Shown piece after piece: positions 1 to 8,113 of a stretch of DNA of 64,000 nucleotides (the first letter of the stretch is position 1; each line of letters starts with the position of its first letter). Source of the stretch: Paenibacillus baekrokdamisoli (GTDB lineage: Bacteria; Bacillota; Bacilli; Paenibacillales; Paenibacillaceae); the NCBI RefSeq assembly GCF_003945345.1, contig NZ_AP019308.1, positions 3,224,001-3,288,000 on the forward strand, in the 5' to 3' direction. The position numbers were made by a program, and so were the translations under genes. The notes under the pieces are model-generated. The model was not told the DNA's origin. It made no database searches and worked only from the letters and a program-made list of their open reading frames with translations.

Positions 1-884
1 ACAGCAAGATCCAGGTTATAATCAGCGCCCAGCTTTTTGGCAACGAGCGGTTTGTTGTAGCCTTGAACCGTTACTTCAATCTTGTCTGCATCGCCTACAA
101 CATGCTGATTCGTGAGAATGTAGCCCGTAGAATCAAAGAAGAATCCCGTACCGATGCCTTCTGGAGTCAGCTGGCTGCTGTTTTGATCTGATCCGCTGCC
201 TTGATCCTGACTATTGTCTTGGCTACCAGACTGATCACCAAAAAACTGACTGAAGAAATCGTTGCTATTACTTCTAGTGGAAGTCTGCTGTTTCACAAAC
301 GTTTCGATTTTAACGACAGCAGGACTTGCCTTCTCAAAGATTTGAGCAATATTATTCGGTCTTACGACATCAGCTGCAGTAGATACCTTACCATTATCGC
401 CTGACCTGCCCACTGCCGAGGAAGCGGTATTCGACACTTGTGCCAAAGCTTGATCCGCCGAGAACCAGTTCCCTCTGTCAGCTGCAAACATCAATGAACC
501 GACGGCAAGTACACCAACCATGAATGAAGCGAAGATCGCCTTGAACGAGGTATGGCGAGGGTCCTTCACCTGCCATCCACTCTTTGCTGGCTGCGTCGGA
601 GCGAAAGAACGAGCCTGCTGTGGAGGAGTAACTTCCACTTCTTCGCTGAGGGAACCTTCTCCGTCATGCTTAGTCAAGTCCGTACTCGACTGATCTGTCG
701 GCTTGAAAGGCCCGTAGGAGTAGTAGTACGATGACTTGGATGTATGCTCGCTATTTGCATCACCGGTCTCGTAACCTTGTTCACGCTGCTCATTTTGTGA
801 CGCTTTATGATTCTCGCCGTTTTCCTCACCTTGATTAGTTTGAAAAAAATCGTCGAAAGGATTTTTTTTGTTCTGATCGTCCAT
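1..884 (-). CDS. HtrA/DegP-like membrane-anchored serine protease, N-terminal part (runs off left edge)
   Basis: The reading frame starts at ATG 884 behind a TGAGGAGGAA ribosome site and stays open for 294 codons to the window edge, so the C-terminal part is missing. About 110 hydrophilic, Gln/Asn/Ser-rich residues precede one membrane segment (about residues 115-134). The trypsin-like domain begins near residue 185 (SPAVVKIETFV), with a Ser/Asn/Gln-rich loop at about 203-240. The sequence ILTNQHVVGDAD carries the catalytic His near residue 261. The catalytic Asp and Ser and any PDZ domain lie outside the window. The family degrades misfolded exported proteins at the outer face of the membrane, and its place beside liaFSR fits envelope stress. 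Family assignment is secure; which HtrA paralogue it is cannot be told. Confidence 0.88.
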   Translation of the reverse strand, partial: MDDQNKKNPFDDFFQTNQGEENGENHKASQNEQREQGYETGDANSEHTSKSSYYYSYGPFKPTDQSSTDLTKHDGEGSLSEEVEVTPPQQARSFAPTQPAKSGWQVKDPRHTSFKAIFASFMVGVLAVGSLMFAADRGNWFSADQALAQVSNTASSAVGRSGDNGKVSTAADVVRPNNIAQIFEKASPAVVKIETFVKQQTSTRSNSNDFFSQFFGDQSGSQDNSQDQGSGSDQNSSQLTPEGIGTGFFFDSTGYILTNQHVVGDADKIEVTVQGYNKPLVAKKLGADYNLDLA

Positions 885-1025
885 CTGTAATTCCTCCTCA
901 GAAATGATAAAAAATAAGTATTTTATTTCTTCGCTCTAGCAAGCTGTCTCTTAACAACTTTTGCTGATATTCTTATTTTGCACAATCTAGCTTAAATCAA
1001 ACTTAAAATTGGTTTAAAGCAACAT

Positions 1026-1072
1026 AAAAAATCCGCATTTGACTATACATTCATAGCCGAAGCGGATTATTT
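1026..1072 (-). terminator. Rho-independent terminator of the yugN-like gene
   Basis: AATCCGC and GCGGATT arms enclose a long loop. On the minus strand the hairpin is followed by TTTTTT. It lies 17 bases past the stop of the yugN-like gene. A run of T also follows on the plus strand, so it could work in both directions. Confidence 0.7.
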
Positions 1073-1088
1073 TTAATTTAATAGTCTA

Positions 1089-1502
1089 TTAATTCATAAA
1101 AAGAGGTTCGACCTTGCTCAGAATTCCCTTTGCTTTATCCACCCATTTGGATTCTATCTCCGCATCGGGATCAAGTGGATCCTGAAATTGGTTCACTAGA
1201 CTGCCAACCGTTCGCGGCTGAGCATCCGAATCAAGGCCCTCATTATAGACATGTTTCAGAACAAAAGGCTGGCCGAGTTTGATCTTGGCATCGGTATCGA
1301 AGGACTCACTATCTACATTGCCGCTTATCACGTCAAAGGGTACCCGTAGCCAAACCTTATGCGCTTCATCCAAATAACGATCAAATGAGCCGTGGTTGTA
1401 ATCCCAGCTGCCGCCTAAAGCAAATTCATGCTCCTCCAGCGTATCTTTCATATCAGCAAAATGCTGTTCGCTTGATGCAAGTTTGGAAGAAAGGGGGATC
1501 AT
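1089..1502 (-). CDS. YugN-like family protein
   Basis: A 137-residue protein with no signal peptide or membrane segment. The pattern GGSWDYNHGSFDRYLD, then LRVPFDVISG, LGQPFVLKHVYNEGLD and NQFQDPLDPDAE matches what I recall of the YugN-like family, whose function is unknown. ATG 1502 is preceded by TAAGGAGA at rather long spacing (about 11 bases). It lies 61 bases downstream of liaR on the same strand and ends at its own terminator, so it may be the last gene of the lia transcript. Family call is fairly sure; role unknown. Confidence 0.75.
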   Translation of the reverse strand: MIPLSSKLASSEQHFADMKDTLEEHEFALGGSWDYNHGSFDRYLDEAHKVWLRVPFDVISGNVDSESFDTDAKIKLGQPFVLKHVYNEGLDSDAQPRTVGSLVNQFQDPLDPDAEIESKWVDKAKGILSKVEPLFMN

Positions 1503-1563
1503 ATCTTGGCATTCTCCTTACTGTCGGTTTTTATGCCATTAGAATGTCCTTGGTCAATGGATA

Positions 1564-2229
1564 TTATCCCGTCTTTACCCAACCTTTTCGATGCGCAAAT
1601 ACCGCTAGCTGCGTTCGATCCTCAAGCTCGCATTTCATAAGCAGGTTACTGACATGCGTCTTCACCGTTTTGATACTAATATGCAGCTCATCGGCAATTT
1701 CCTTATTAGCTCGACCTTCAGCAATCAATAAAAGAACTTCCTTCTCCCGCTCCGTCAAACCTTCGTTCGTTCCCTGAGTCGTCCGTTGACGCAAGCCTCG
1801 CGTCAGCGCTTGTGATACATCTGATGTCATGACAGGCATTCCTTTGGCTGCCCCATTAAGCGCGTAGATCAGCTCTTCTGCGGAAACCGTCTTAAGCACA
1901 TAACTGACCGCACCCGCTTCAATAGCAGCTACAACCTTCTCATCCTCGAGGAAGCTAGTAAGCATGACGATTTTCAAATGAGGAAACTCCTTCATTATTA
2001 TTCTCGTTGCTTCTACCCCATCCATTTGGGGCATCATTAAATCCATCAATATAAGATTTGGGGCGCCTCCATCTATGCCTTCACGCAGCATACGAACCGC
2101 TTCTTCACCATCGGAAGCCTCTGCTACTACGTCAAATTTGGGTTCAAGCATCAAATACGTACGAAGTCCTGCACGCACCATATCATGATCATCAACAATC
2201 ATGATTCGCCATTGATTAACTCCACTCAT
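1564..2229 (-). CDS. liaR: LiaR-type response regulator (NarL/LuxR family)
   Basis: A 221-residue regulator. The receiver domain fills about residues 7-125, with acidic residues in IMIVDDHD and the phosphorylated Asp in LILMDLMMPQMDG. A LuxR-type helix-turn-helix follows at about 150-215 (LTEREKEVLLLIAEGRANKEIA). Its start overlaps the stop of the kinase gene by 4 bases (ATGA), so the two are translationally coupled. Order F-S-R matches the cell-envelope stress system of Bacillus subtilis, where phosphorylated LiaR activates target promoters. The name rests on gene order and overall similarity; a close NarL-type paralogue cannot be excluded from sequence alone. Confidence 0.9.
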   Translation of the reverse strand: MSGVNQWRIMIVDDHDMVRAGLRTYLMLEPKFDVVAEASDGEEAVRMLREGIDGGAPNLILMDLMMPQMDGVEATRIIMKEFPHLKIVMLTSFLEDEKVVAAIEAGAVSYVLKTVSAEELIYALNGAAKGMPVMTSDVSQALTRGLRQRTTQGTNEGLTEREKEVLLLIAEGRANKEIADELHISIKTVKTHVSNLLMKCELEDRTQLAVFAHRKGWVKTG

Positions 2230-3266
2230 TGCTGCGGTTCAGCTCCCTTGTTCATATAATTTGGCAATGTGACTCGAATTCGAGTACCGCTGCCCGGTTT
2301 ACTAATAATAGAAGTATCACCGCCAAGCTTATTCGCCCGCTCCCGCATGGTGGATAGACCATAAGAGCCTCGTTTAACCTGATCTGCTCGAAAGCCAGCT
2401 CCGTTATCCTGCAAGGTCATTAGAATTTGTCGTTCCGTTTGGGTAATTGTCAGCAGTGCGGTTTGCGCCCCAGCGTGCTTGACAATGTTCGCCATGGCCT
2501 CTTGGATAATTAGAAATAACTGATGCTCCTTCGCTTCCGACAACTTCTCCTTGACTCCCCAATCCAGTACACCCTGCAAACCGTTCTGCCTACAGTAGTC
2601 TGGAAACCATTTGTCCAATGCCTCCTGAAGCGATCTCCCTTCGAGCTCGAGTGGACGCAAATGAGCGATATAGCCTCGCATCTGCTTCTGAGCGAGCGAG
2701 GACATCGAGATCAGCTGCTCCATAACGGAGGCTGCTCGCTCTTGATTCAACTCCAGCAGCTTAGGAAGCGAGGATGCTGACATATGAATGGCGAATAGCT
2801 GTTGACTGACCGTGTCATGCAAATCACGTGCTAGTCGTTTGCGTTCCTCTAGCACGGCTGCTTCATTAGAAGCATTCTCTCGCATAACTTGCTCCTCACC
2901 AGATAGCTGAACCCACTGCATTCGTTGATCTAATAATTCCATCATGTCGTTATATTCTTGATAGACGGCCGTGAAGGAACGAGCGCCTTCTTGCGGCAGC
3001 CTTGATGCATAATTGCCATGGGTGGCTTGCTTAAGACCTAAGTAAAGCACATCAATTTGCCTTTGTGTGCGTTGTGCTGTCCAATATCCAAACGCAGCAC
3101 TTACAATGATTACAACGGCGGCAATGCCGATCCAAAGGTCGTTGATCCCACCATTTGAATCGACATATCTAGAGCCTAATGTCCATATAAGTACGGATAA
3201 AGCGGAGGAAGCTGTGAACAAGAGAATCATTTCCCACTTGCTATTGCGGAAAAGTCTGACCATCAT
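2226..3266 (-). CDS. liaS: LiaS-type sensor histidine kinase
   Basis: A 346-residue kinase with two N-terminal membrane segments (about 13-30 and 45-62) separated by only a short outside loop, typical of intramembrane-sensing kinases. A HAMP-like linker is followed by the HisKA_3 box ERKRLARDLHDTVSQQL (phospho-acceptor His near residue 150) and a HATPase domain with DNGAGF and GSYGLSTMRERA. It is thought to be held in check by LiaF and to phosphorylate LiaR. It lies 7 bases after liaF and overlaps liaR by 4 bases. The ribosome site before its ATG pair is weak, so translation may depend on coupling. Confidence 0.9.
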   Translation of the reverse strand: MMVRLFRNSKWEMILLFTASSALSVLIWTLGSRYVDSNGGINDLWIGIAAVVIIVSAAFGYWTAQRTQRQIDVLYLGLKQATHGNYASRLPQEGARSFTAVYQEYNDMMELLDQRMQWVQLSGEEQVMRENASNEAAVLEERKRLARDLHDTVSQQLFAIHMSASSLPKLLELNQERAASVMEQLISMSSLAQKQMRGYIAHLRPLELEGRSLQEALDKWFPDYCRQNGLQGVLDWGVKEKLSEAKEHQLFLIIQEAMANIVKHAGAQTALLTITQTERQILMTLQDNGAGFRADQVKRGSYGLSTMRERANKLGGDTSIISKPGSGTRIRVTLPNYMNKGAEPQQ

Positions 3267-3273
3267 TACGCGA

Positions 3274-4383
3274 TCAACCTACCTTCGTCACACGCACATC
3301 GCCGATAAACGTACTTACGACTAGCGTCACTTTTTTATCCGTTTCTTTATAATACGGGGTCTCAATGTTCATGTTTTTGAATATCCCACCTTCTTTATGA
3401 TCAAGCACGGCGACATCTCCGATAAAAGCGCTGGATATGACATGGATGCCGACCTCAAAATCGTTAGGCAGGAATACCTTCACATCACCGATAAAAGAGG
3501 AAATATGAACACGAGTTTCTCCCGGTAAGATTTGTGCTTTCGTTAAATCGAGCACGGTGTCTCCAATGAAATGAGAGATATTCATCGGCTTAAGCTCCCA
3601 ATAATCATGCCCTACATAAATATCGCCGATAAAGCCGGATCGTGTCTGGGCATTCGGATCGTGGTTCCACCACTCCATACGGTCGTGATGACGATGTCCT
3701 CTGCGTTCCATCCTTTCGCGAAACCGTTCCGTACGTCTTGCCCACTTTTGCATTTTGGGATGCATGTATGGAGGATAGGACGTTCCAGAAGGGTTATGAT
3801 AAGGAGAGTAATTCCCGTTACCAATGCCGGTATTATGGCCATTAGCCTCTCTACCATTTGAATTGGGCGGCAAATTAGAAGGAGTAGGCACTGCCTGCTC
3901 GGAGTCATCGTTCTTCTTTAAATTCACAGGCTGCTTCGTAGGATCCGGATGCAGCGGAGGAGCCGGTGGAACTTGCTGCTCTGTGGGCCCATAAGGATAG
4001 GCCTTCCAGTCCTCATCAGGCAAATTTTCTTTTTTATTTCGTCTGGGCCTAATTATCATCCCGATACCAAACAATATAATGATGAAGGGGCCCGCAAATT
4101 TGATAAGTTCACCGATAGACCAGGAGAACCAGTCCAGATTACGACCAAGAAAAACGAAACCAACAATCATTAATATCGATGAGCCAATTATTGAGCCTTT
4201 GCCGCTAACCAGAGTTTGAAGCAAATTCTGAAAGCCTAGAAACAGAGGGAACAACGGCCACAGCTTAGAGATTAAGTCACCAATATCAAAATCAATGGCA
4301 CCGCCCTGTCTAAGCATGAGCACGACGCCAATTACGATAATGAATAATCCCCACGTAAGTCGCCTTATAAAGTTACCATTCAT
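3274..4383 (-). CDS. liaF: LiaF-type membrane inhibitor of the Lia envelope-stress system
   Basis: A 369-residue protein. Four hydrophobic segments lie in the first 110 residues, followed by a Pro/Asn/Gly-rich linker and an Arg/His-rich patch (RRTERFRERMERRGHRHH). The C-terminal soluble domain repeats a FIGD motif five times (FIGDIYV, FIGDTVL, FIGDVKV, FIGDVAV, FIGDVRV), consistent with stacked beta strands. The frame could open at TTG 4395 or GTG 4392, but ATG 4383 gives the usual N-terminus MNGNFIRR. First gene of liaF-liaS-liaR, with its own promoter and a palindrome upstream. In the family it keeps LiaS off without envelope damage. Confidence 0.88.
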   Translation of the reverse strand: MNGNFIRRLTWGLFIIVIGVVLMLRQGGAIDFDIGDLISKLWPLFPLFLGFQNLLQTLVSGKGSIIGSSILMIVGFVFLGRNLDWFSWSIGELIKFAGPFIIILFGIGMIIRPRRNKKENLPDEDWKAYPYGPTEQQVPPAPPLHPDPTKQPVNLKKNDDSEQAVPTPSNLPPNSNGREANGHNTGIGNGNYSPYHNPSGTSYPPYMHPKMQKWARRTERFRERMERRGHRHHDRMEWWNHDPNAQTRSGFIGDIYVGHDYWELKPMNISHFIGDTVLDLTKAQILPGETRVHISSFIGDVKVFLPNDFEVGIHVISSAFIGDVAVLDHKEGGIFKNMNIETPYYKETDKKVTLVVSTFIGDVRVTKVG

Positions 4384-4427
4384 TGCAATCACCAACTCCC
4401 AATTGTTCTTCCAAGGTTTGTACTCTC

Positions 4428-4493
4428 AGTATACCCGATGCCTCAGGAGCCATAAAGGGTCTGACGATTGAAACCACTCTAAGTCTAGAGACT
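4428..4493 (-). promoter_or_regulatory. liaF promoter and upstream inverted repeat (candidate LiaR box)
   Basis: On the minus strand TTTATG (4456-4451) and TATACT (4433-4428) are 17 bases apart, a good SigA-type promoter. An exact inverted repeat AGTCT-AG-AGACT lies at 4482-4493, about 31 bases upstream of the -35 box, the kind of position used by LiaR. The promoter call is direct; LiaR binding is inferred from position only. Confidence 0.5.
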
Positions 4494-4524
4494 GAGAAAG
4501 GGACAATCTCTTCCAATATTATGA

Positions 4525-4578
4525 TGTCAACTGTGTTCACTCTGTACGTTGACATCGCTTACGCAGCACTTATATAAT
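4525..4578 (+). promoter_or_regulatory. amt promoter with GlnR/TnrA-like site
   Basis: TTGACA (4549-4554) and TATAAT (4573-4578) are 18 bases apart. Just upstream, TGTCA-N7-TCACT (4525-4541) matches the GlnR/TnrA consensus TGTNA-N7-TNACA at all but the last position. This fits nitrogen control of an ammonium channel. Regulator identity is inferred. Confidence 0.6.
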
Positions 4579-4640
4579 GATGATCGGATTAGCATTTGGG
4601 ATGAAACCTGACATGAGATTAGGAAGACAGGAGGATAAAT

Positions 4641-5951
4641 GTGATGGATATGGATATAGCCACACTTTCTAAAGGGCTAGATACGATATGGGTCGTACTT
4701 ACAGCAGCCATGATTTTGCTTATGGAGGGTGGCTTTGCGCTGCTCGAAGCAGGGTTTGTACGGCAAAAAAATGCAGTAAGCATCATTATGAAAGTATTCG
4801 TAGATATTACATTCGGTGCACTTATTTTTTACTTCTTCGGCTTTGGTCTCATGCACGGCAAGGACGCAGGCGGCCTAATCGGCACAACCGGCTTTATGCT
4901 AAGCGGAGACTTATCAAACATTCACCTCAATATCTCTCATGACACGTTCTGGCTTTTTCAATGTGCCTTTGTCATTGCTGTTATCTCTATCGTCTCTGGG
5001 GCAGTTGCAGAGCGTATTCACTTTAGAGCTTACATTCTATATACCATCGCAATGACCGGAATGATCTATCCACTTGCGGGACACTGGGTCTGGTCAACTG
5101 GCGGCTGGCTGCAGAAGCTTGGAATGATTGATTTTGCAGGTTCTGCCGTCATTCATGCACTTGGCGGTTTCTCTGCACTCGCTGCAGCTATCTTCATCGG
5201 ACCACGAATCGGGAAGTTCACAGCAGATGGAAAAAGCAATATCGTTCCGCCCTCTAATCTACCGCTTGCATCGGTCGGCGCCTTTATTCTATGGTTCGGT
5301 TGGTTTGGCTTCAACTCCGGTAGTACGCTAAGCGCAACGAATGGTTCAATCGGTCACATCGCCGTCACAACCATGCTCTCTGCTTCGGCTGGCGGTGCTG
5401 CTTGTATTCTATTTACTATGTTCCGCTACAAGAAAGCAGACCCGCCCATGGTTATTAACGGCTCCCTCGCGGGTTTGGTCGGCATCACGGCAGGCTGCTC
5501 CTTCGTATCAGATGGTGCGGCCATCTTCATCGGTGTCCTTTGTGGAATTGCAATGGTACTGGCAACGGAGATCCTGGAGAGTAAGGGAGTCGATGATCCT
5601 GTAGGCGCCTTTGCCGTACATGGGATAAGCGGCAGCTTAGGTACACTAACTGTTGGCTTGTTCGCCAAACCGGAACTAACAGCAAGCATCGGCAAGGGTT
5701 ATTACGGGTTACTATATGGTGGCGGTTGGAATTTATTAGGCATTCAAGCACTTGGACTTGTCGTTATCGGCATCTGGGGCTTCGCCCTGACATGGATTGC
5801 CTTAAAGCTCATTAAGCTAATCATGCCGGTCCGGGTATCAAAGGATGAAGAGCTGATCGGACTGGATGTGGGTATCCATGGCGTTCCTGCTTACAATCAG
5901 GATCATGACTTTCTCGATCTTGAGACAATGAAAAGAGAAAATAATAGATAA
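4641..5951 (+). CDS. amt: Ammonium channel of the Amt/MEP/Rh family
   Basis: A 436-residue membrane protein with about eleven hydrophobic segments. It carries Amt signatures: the LMEGGFALLEAGFVRQKN segment near the N-terminus, GHWVWSTGGWL, and the pore twin histidines in SAVIHALGGFSALAAA and FAVHGISGSLGTL. It moves ammonium/ammonia across the cytoplasmic membrane under nitrogen limitation. GTG 4641 and ATG 4644 both suit AGGAGG at 4629-4634; ATG 4644 is as likely. No PII gene is adjacent, although the Amt partner glnB/glnK is often next door. It is single-gene, with its own promoter and terminator. Confidence 0.93.
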   Translation: MMDMDIATLSKGLDTIWVVLTAAMILLMEGGFALLEAGFVRQKNAVSIIMKVFVDITFGALIFYFFGFGLMHGKDAGGLIGTTGFMLSGDLSNIHLNISHDTFWLFQCAFVIAVISIVSGAVAERIHFRAYILYTIAMTGMIYPLAGHWVWSTGGWLQKLGMIDFAGSAVIHALGGFSALAAAIFIGPRIGKFTADGKSNIVPPSNLPLASVGAFILWFGWFGFNSGSTLSATNGSIGHIAVTTMLSASAGGAACILFTMFRYKKADPPMVINGSLAGLVGITAGCSFVSDGAAIFIGVLCGIAMVLATEILESKGVDDPVGAFAVHGISGSLGTLTVGLFAKPELTASIGKGYYGLLYGGGWNLLGIQALGLVVIGIWGFALTWIALKLIKLIMPVRVSKDEELIGLDVGIHGVPAYNQDHDFLDLETMKRENNR

Positions 5952-5952
5952 C

Positions 5953-6004
5953 AAAAGAACGTCCTTAACTTGCAATCTATGCGAGTTAGGGACGTTCTTT
6001 TCTC
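5953..6004 (+). terminator. Terminator of amt
   Basis: A long hairpin with arms AAAAGAACGTCC and GGACGTTCTTTT extended by further pairs, followed by a T-rich run. It starts just after the amt stop codon. Confidence 0.85.
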
Positions 6005-6015
6005 TTAAACGGTAC

Positions 6016-6040
6016 AAAAAAACCGTCTAGGCAGACGGCA
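6016..6040 (-). terminator. Terminator of the coiled-coil gene
   Basis: On the minus strand CCGTCT and AGACGG pair around a small loop and are followed by TTTTTT. The hairpin begins immediately after the stop codon at 6041. Confidence 0.85.
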
Positions 6041-6418
6041 TCAGTTCGTATCATCGATAAGCTCATTGGATCTTGCCACCACATCGGCTTCAGAAGGGTT
6101 ATTCAATATTTCACGAGCTTTCTCAACCTCTTTACGTAGCTGACGGACTTTCTCCATCGGCTTCTTGACGTAATGGATATACTCAACAGCCAAGTGATGA
6201 TCAGGCTTCTTGCCAGAGATCAAGCGGCGCAGGGTAGATTTGGATTGATACGCCCGCTCTTCGATCATACGACGCTTCTCATATCGCTCTACCATCTGCT
6301 CGATCTCGCTAATTTCTTGTTCCTTCTTCGCGATATATGTGTTTAGGAATGGGATGACATCTGCAGCTTTGCGGGACTTGAAACGTGATGGTACGTTATG
6401 AACAACCGGGTCCGTCAT
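6041..6418 (-). CDS. Uncharacterised coiled-coil protein
   Basis: A 125-residue hydrophilic protein I do not recognise. It has no signal peptide or membrane segment. Residues about 20-60 (NTYIAKKEQEISEIEQMVERYEKRR in part) and 85-110 are Glu/Lys-rich and heptad-like, so coiled coils are likely. The start at ATG 6418 is preceded by a modest GAGTTATC-type region rather than a strong ribosome site. It is a single gene, convergent with amt, with a tight terminator directly after its stop. The compact terminator and coding-like composition argue that it is real. No function is proposed. Confidence 0.6.
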   Translation of the reverse strand: MTDPVVHNVPSRFKSRKAADVIPFLNTYIAKKEQEISEIEQMVERYEKRRMIEERAYQSKSTLRRLISGKKPDHHLAVEYIHYVKKPMEKVRQLRKEVEKAREILNNPSEADVVARSNELIDDTN

Positions 6419-6655
6419 GATAACTCACCTACCCCTACATGTTATCAATTGTTACACCATTAATTTTACACGATCATTTCGCTTTTGCAATCCTTTTTTC
6501 TACCCATTTTATGGCCATTATTTGACGCCAATGTCAGCCCCTATTACACCAACGCTATTACCTTATCGACGACATCCTTCAGCATAGTGGTGATTCATAG
6601 AATAAACCACCTTTTTGATTATATGTTAGAATAAATAACATTATAATTCAGCATA

Positions 6656-6690
6656 CAACAAAAAGAAAGAGAAACCTATAAGGCTCCTCT
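6656..6690 (-). terminator. Terminator of the ECF-type sigma factor gene
   Basis: On the minus strand AGAGGAGCCT pairs with AGGTTTCTCT (ten pairs, two G-U) around TAT, followed by TTCTTTTT. It lies about 70 bases after the sigma factor stop. The rest of 6419-6758 is AT-rich with nothing else I can name. Confidence 0.7.
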
Positions 6691-6758
6691 TAAGATAACT
6701 ATATATATGTCATACCTTTGAAGGACTCCATTCAGCTATCTGCGAAATTAGAATGCAT

Positions 6759-7319
6759 TCATCCGGGCATAGTGCCTGATTCGCCCATTGTCTTTTTTAA
6801 CTGAATCTTTGTACGGTGAATCCGAGCTTTGATGGTACCCACAGGAACCTTCATAGCGTCAGCAATTTCTTGATCCTTGAGTCCGTAATAGAACTTGTAC
6901 AAAAGCATCGTTCGCGTCCGGGGATCTAGCTCTCCAAGCATCTCAGAAATCTCCAACATCAATTGCGCTTCGTCCTTAGGCATGTCGTGACTGCAAACCT
7001 TCACTTCATCTGGTGCATCGTCGCAATAGCTGCTTGAATGAGATCTTCTCCTAGATGCTCGATTCAAGTTGAGTGCAACGTTTGCCGTAATGGTCTTGGC
7101 CCATGAAATCAGCTTACTCCGCTCTCTAAGCGTATGATGCTTCGTCAACATTCGAACCCATGCTTCTTGAACAGCATCCTGTGCGTCAGACTTATTGCTG
7201 ACCTTCGAGTAGGCTACCCGAGTCATTTGATTATAAAGCTCCCGCAATTCATCCTCACAGTGTGCCGACTGCAAAGAATGATCTACATCGAAAGGTAAAT
7301 GTAATGATTCATCATCCAT
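6759..7319 (-). CDS. RNA polymerase sigma factor, sigma-70/ECF type
   Basis: A 186-residue sigma factor. Region 2 spans about 27-95 (LYNQMTRVAYSKVSNKSDAQDAVQEAWVRML, then WAKTITANVALNLNR). Region 4 spans about 125-180 with the helix-turn-helix LKDQEIADAMKVPVGTIKARIHR. ATG 7319 is chosen because GGAG sits 9 bases upstream; the longer frame begins at TTG 7334, in front of that ribosome site. No anti-sigma gene is adjacent, unlike most ECF factors, so control may be transcriptional or by an unlinked partner. Its targets cannot be told. Confidence 0.85.
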   Translation of the reverse strand: MDDESLHLPFDVDHSLQSAHCEDELRELYNQMTRVAYSKVSNKSDAQDAVQEAWVRMLTKHHTLRERSKLISWAKTITANVALNLNRASRRRSHSSSYCDDAPDEVKVCSHDMPKDEAQLMLEISEMLGELDPRTRTMLLYKFYYGLKDQEIADAMKVPVGTIKARIHRTKIQLKKTMGESGTMPG

Positions 7320-7380
7320 TGATAATCGCTCCAATAATCAGATGATAGCGTTTTCATAACTATATCATACCTATCCATGA

Positions 7381-7424
7381 AAAAGAAGATTGTTCAACAA
7401 ATGATTCATTTGTTGAACAATCTA
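7381..7424 (-). terminator. Terminator of the 3D-domain gene
   Basis: A near-perfect inverted repeat of 18 bases per arm (arms begin AGATTGTTCAAC) spans 7388-7424. On the minus strand it is followed by a T-rich tract. It lies 12 bases past the stop at 7436. Confidence 0.85.
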
Positions 7425-7435
7425 TTAGGCCGCTA

Positions 7436-8029
7436 TTAGGACTTAAGAAGCGATTCCGGAATTTTCTTCTCCGTGGTGACCGCCTCGTTAAGCTCATTCA
7501 ACCACGCTTCCGTCAGCTTGCCTTTGCCTTGCTTGATCACATGGACAACAACGGTACGCTTACCCCATTGCTTATAAACCTGTTTACGTGTTTTAAAGTA
7601 GAGATCAATCTTCCTGCCTTTGATCGCTGAGCCTGTATCCGCAACAACACCATACCCATAACCAGGAATAAACAAAACTGTTCCAATAGGGAAAACCTTC
7701 GGATCAGCAGCAATCGTTGAGACACTCGCTCTTCTTACCTTAACACCAGAGTAGGTTATCCCGTACTGAGGATGGCCCGGACTTTTGCCGGTTGATTCGA
7801 TACCAGCTGTATAACCGGTCGCTATGACTTCAATATGCTTGAGCGTCTTCACGCTGCTATTCATGGTTACATTAGCTAATTGCTGCTGATTCTGTTTATT
7901 CGCTCCCCCTTCTTGAGAACCTTCATGGGGCTTCGCGGCACAAGGAGCAGATATCGTAGAGAACAGCAAAGCACCTAGCATTATTATTGTCGTTAGGACA
8001 CGTTGTAACGAGCTAAAGCTTGTCATCAT
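7436..8029 (-). CDS. Exported 3D-domain protein (YuiC/Sps-like)
   Basis: A 197-residue protein with a signal peptide ([24 protein letters not shown]) and a C-terminal 3D domain at about 85-165. The three aspartates of the fold are visible in ATGYTAG...[30 protein letters not shown]. The 3D domain is related to the catalytic fold of MltA-type lytic transglycosylases, and stand-alone members such as B. subtilis YuiC act on peptidoglycan. The longest frame opens at TTG 8074; ATG 8029 is preferred because it gives a cleaner signal peptide and follows AAGGGGG, though at long spacing (about 12 bases). Substrate is inferred from the family. Confidence 0.82.
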   Translation of the reverse strand: MMTSFSSLQRVLTTIIMLGALLFSTISAPCAAKPHEGSQEGGANKQNQQQLANVTMNSSVKTLKHIEVIATGYTAGIESTGKSPGHPQYGITYSGVKVRRASVSTIAADPKVFPIGTVLFIPGYGYGVVADTGSAIKGRKIDLYFKTRKQVYKQWGKRTVVVHVIKQGKGKLTEAWLNELNEAVTTEKKIPESLLKS

Positions 8030-8113
8030 TTGGTTTGTTGTCCCCCTTAGTCGAAGGATACCCCAACGTGACAAGCTTTATGCAAGAGCCTTGAAGTCTG
8101 CTAGTTTTATAGA

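Noticed and set aside
7320..7334. TTG 7334 as start of the sigma factor
   Set aside because: The GGAG ribosome site lies after it and before ATG 7319.
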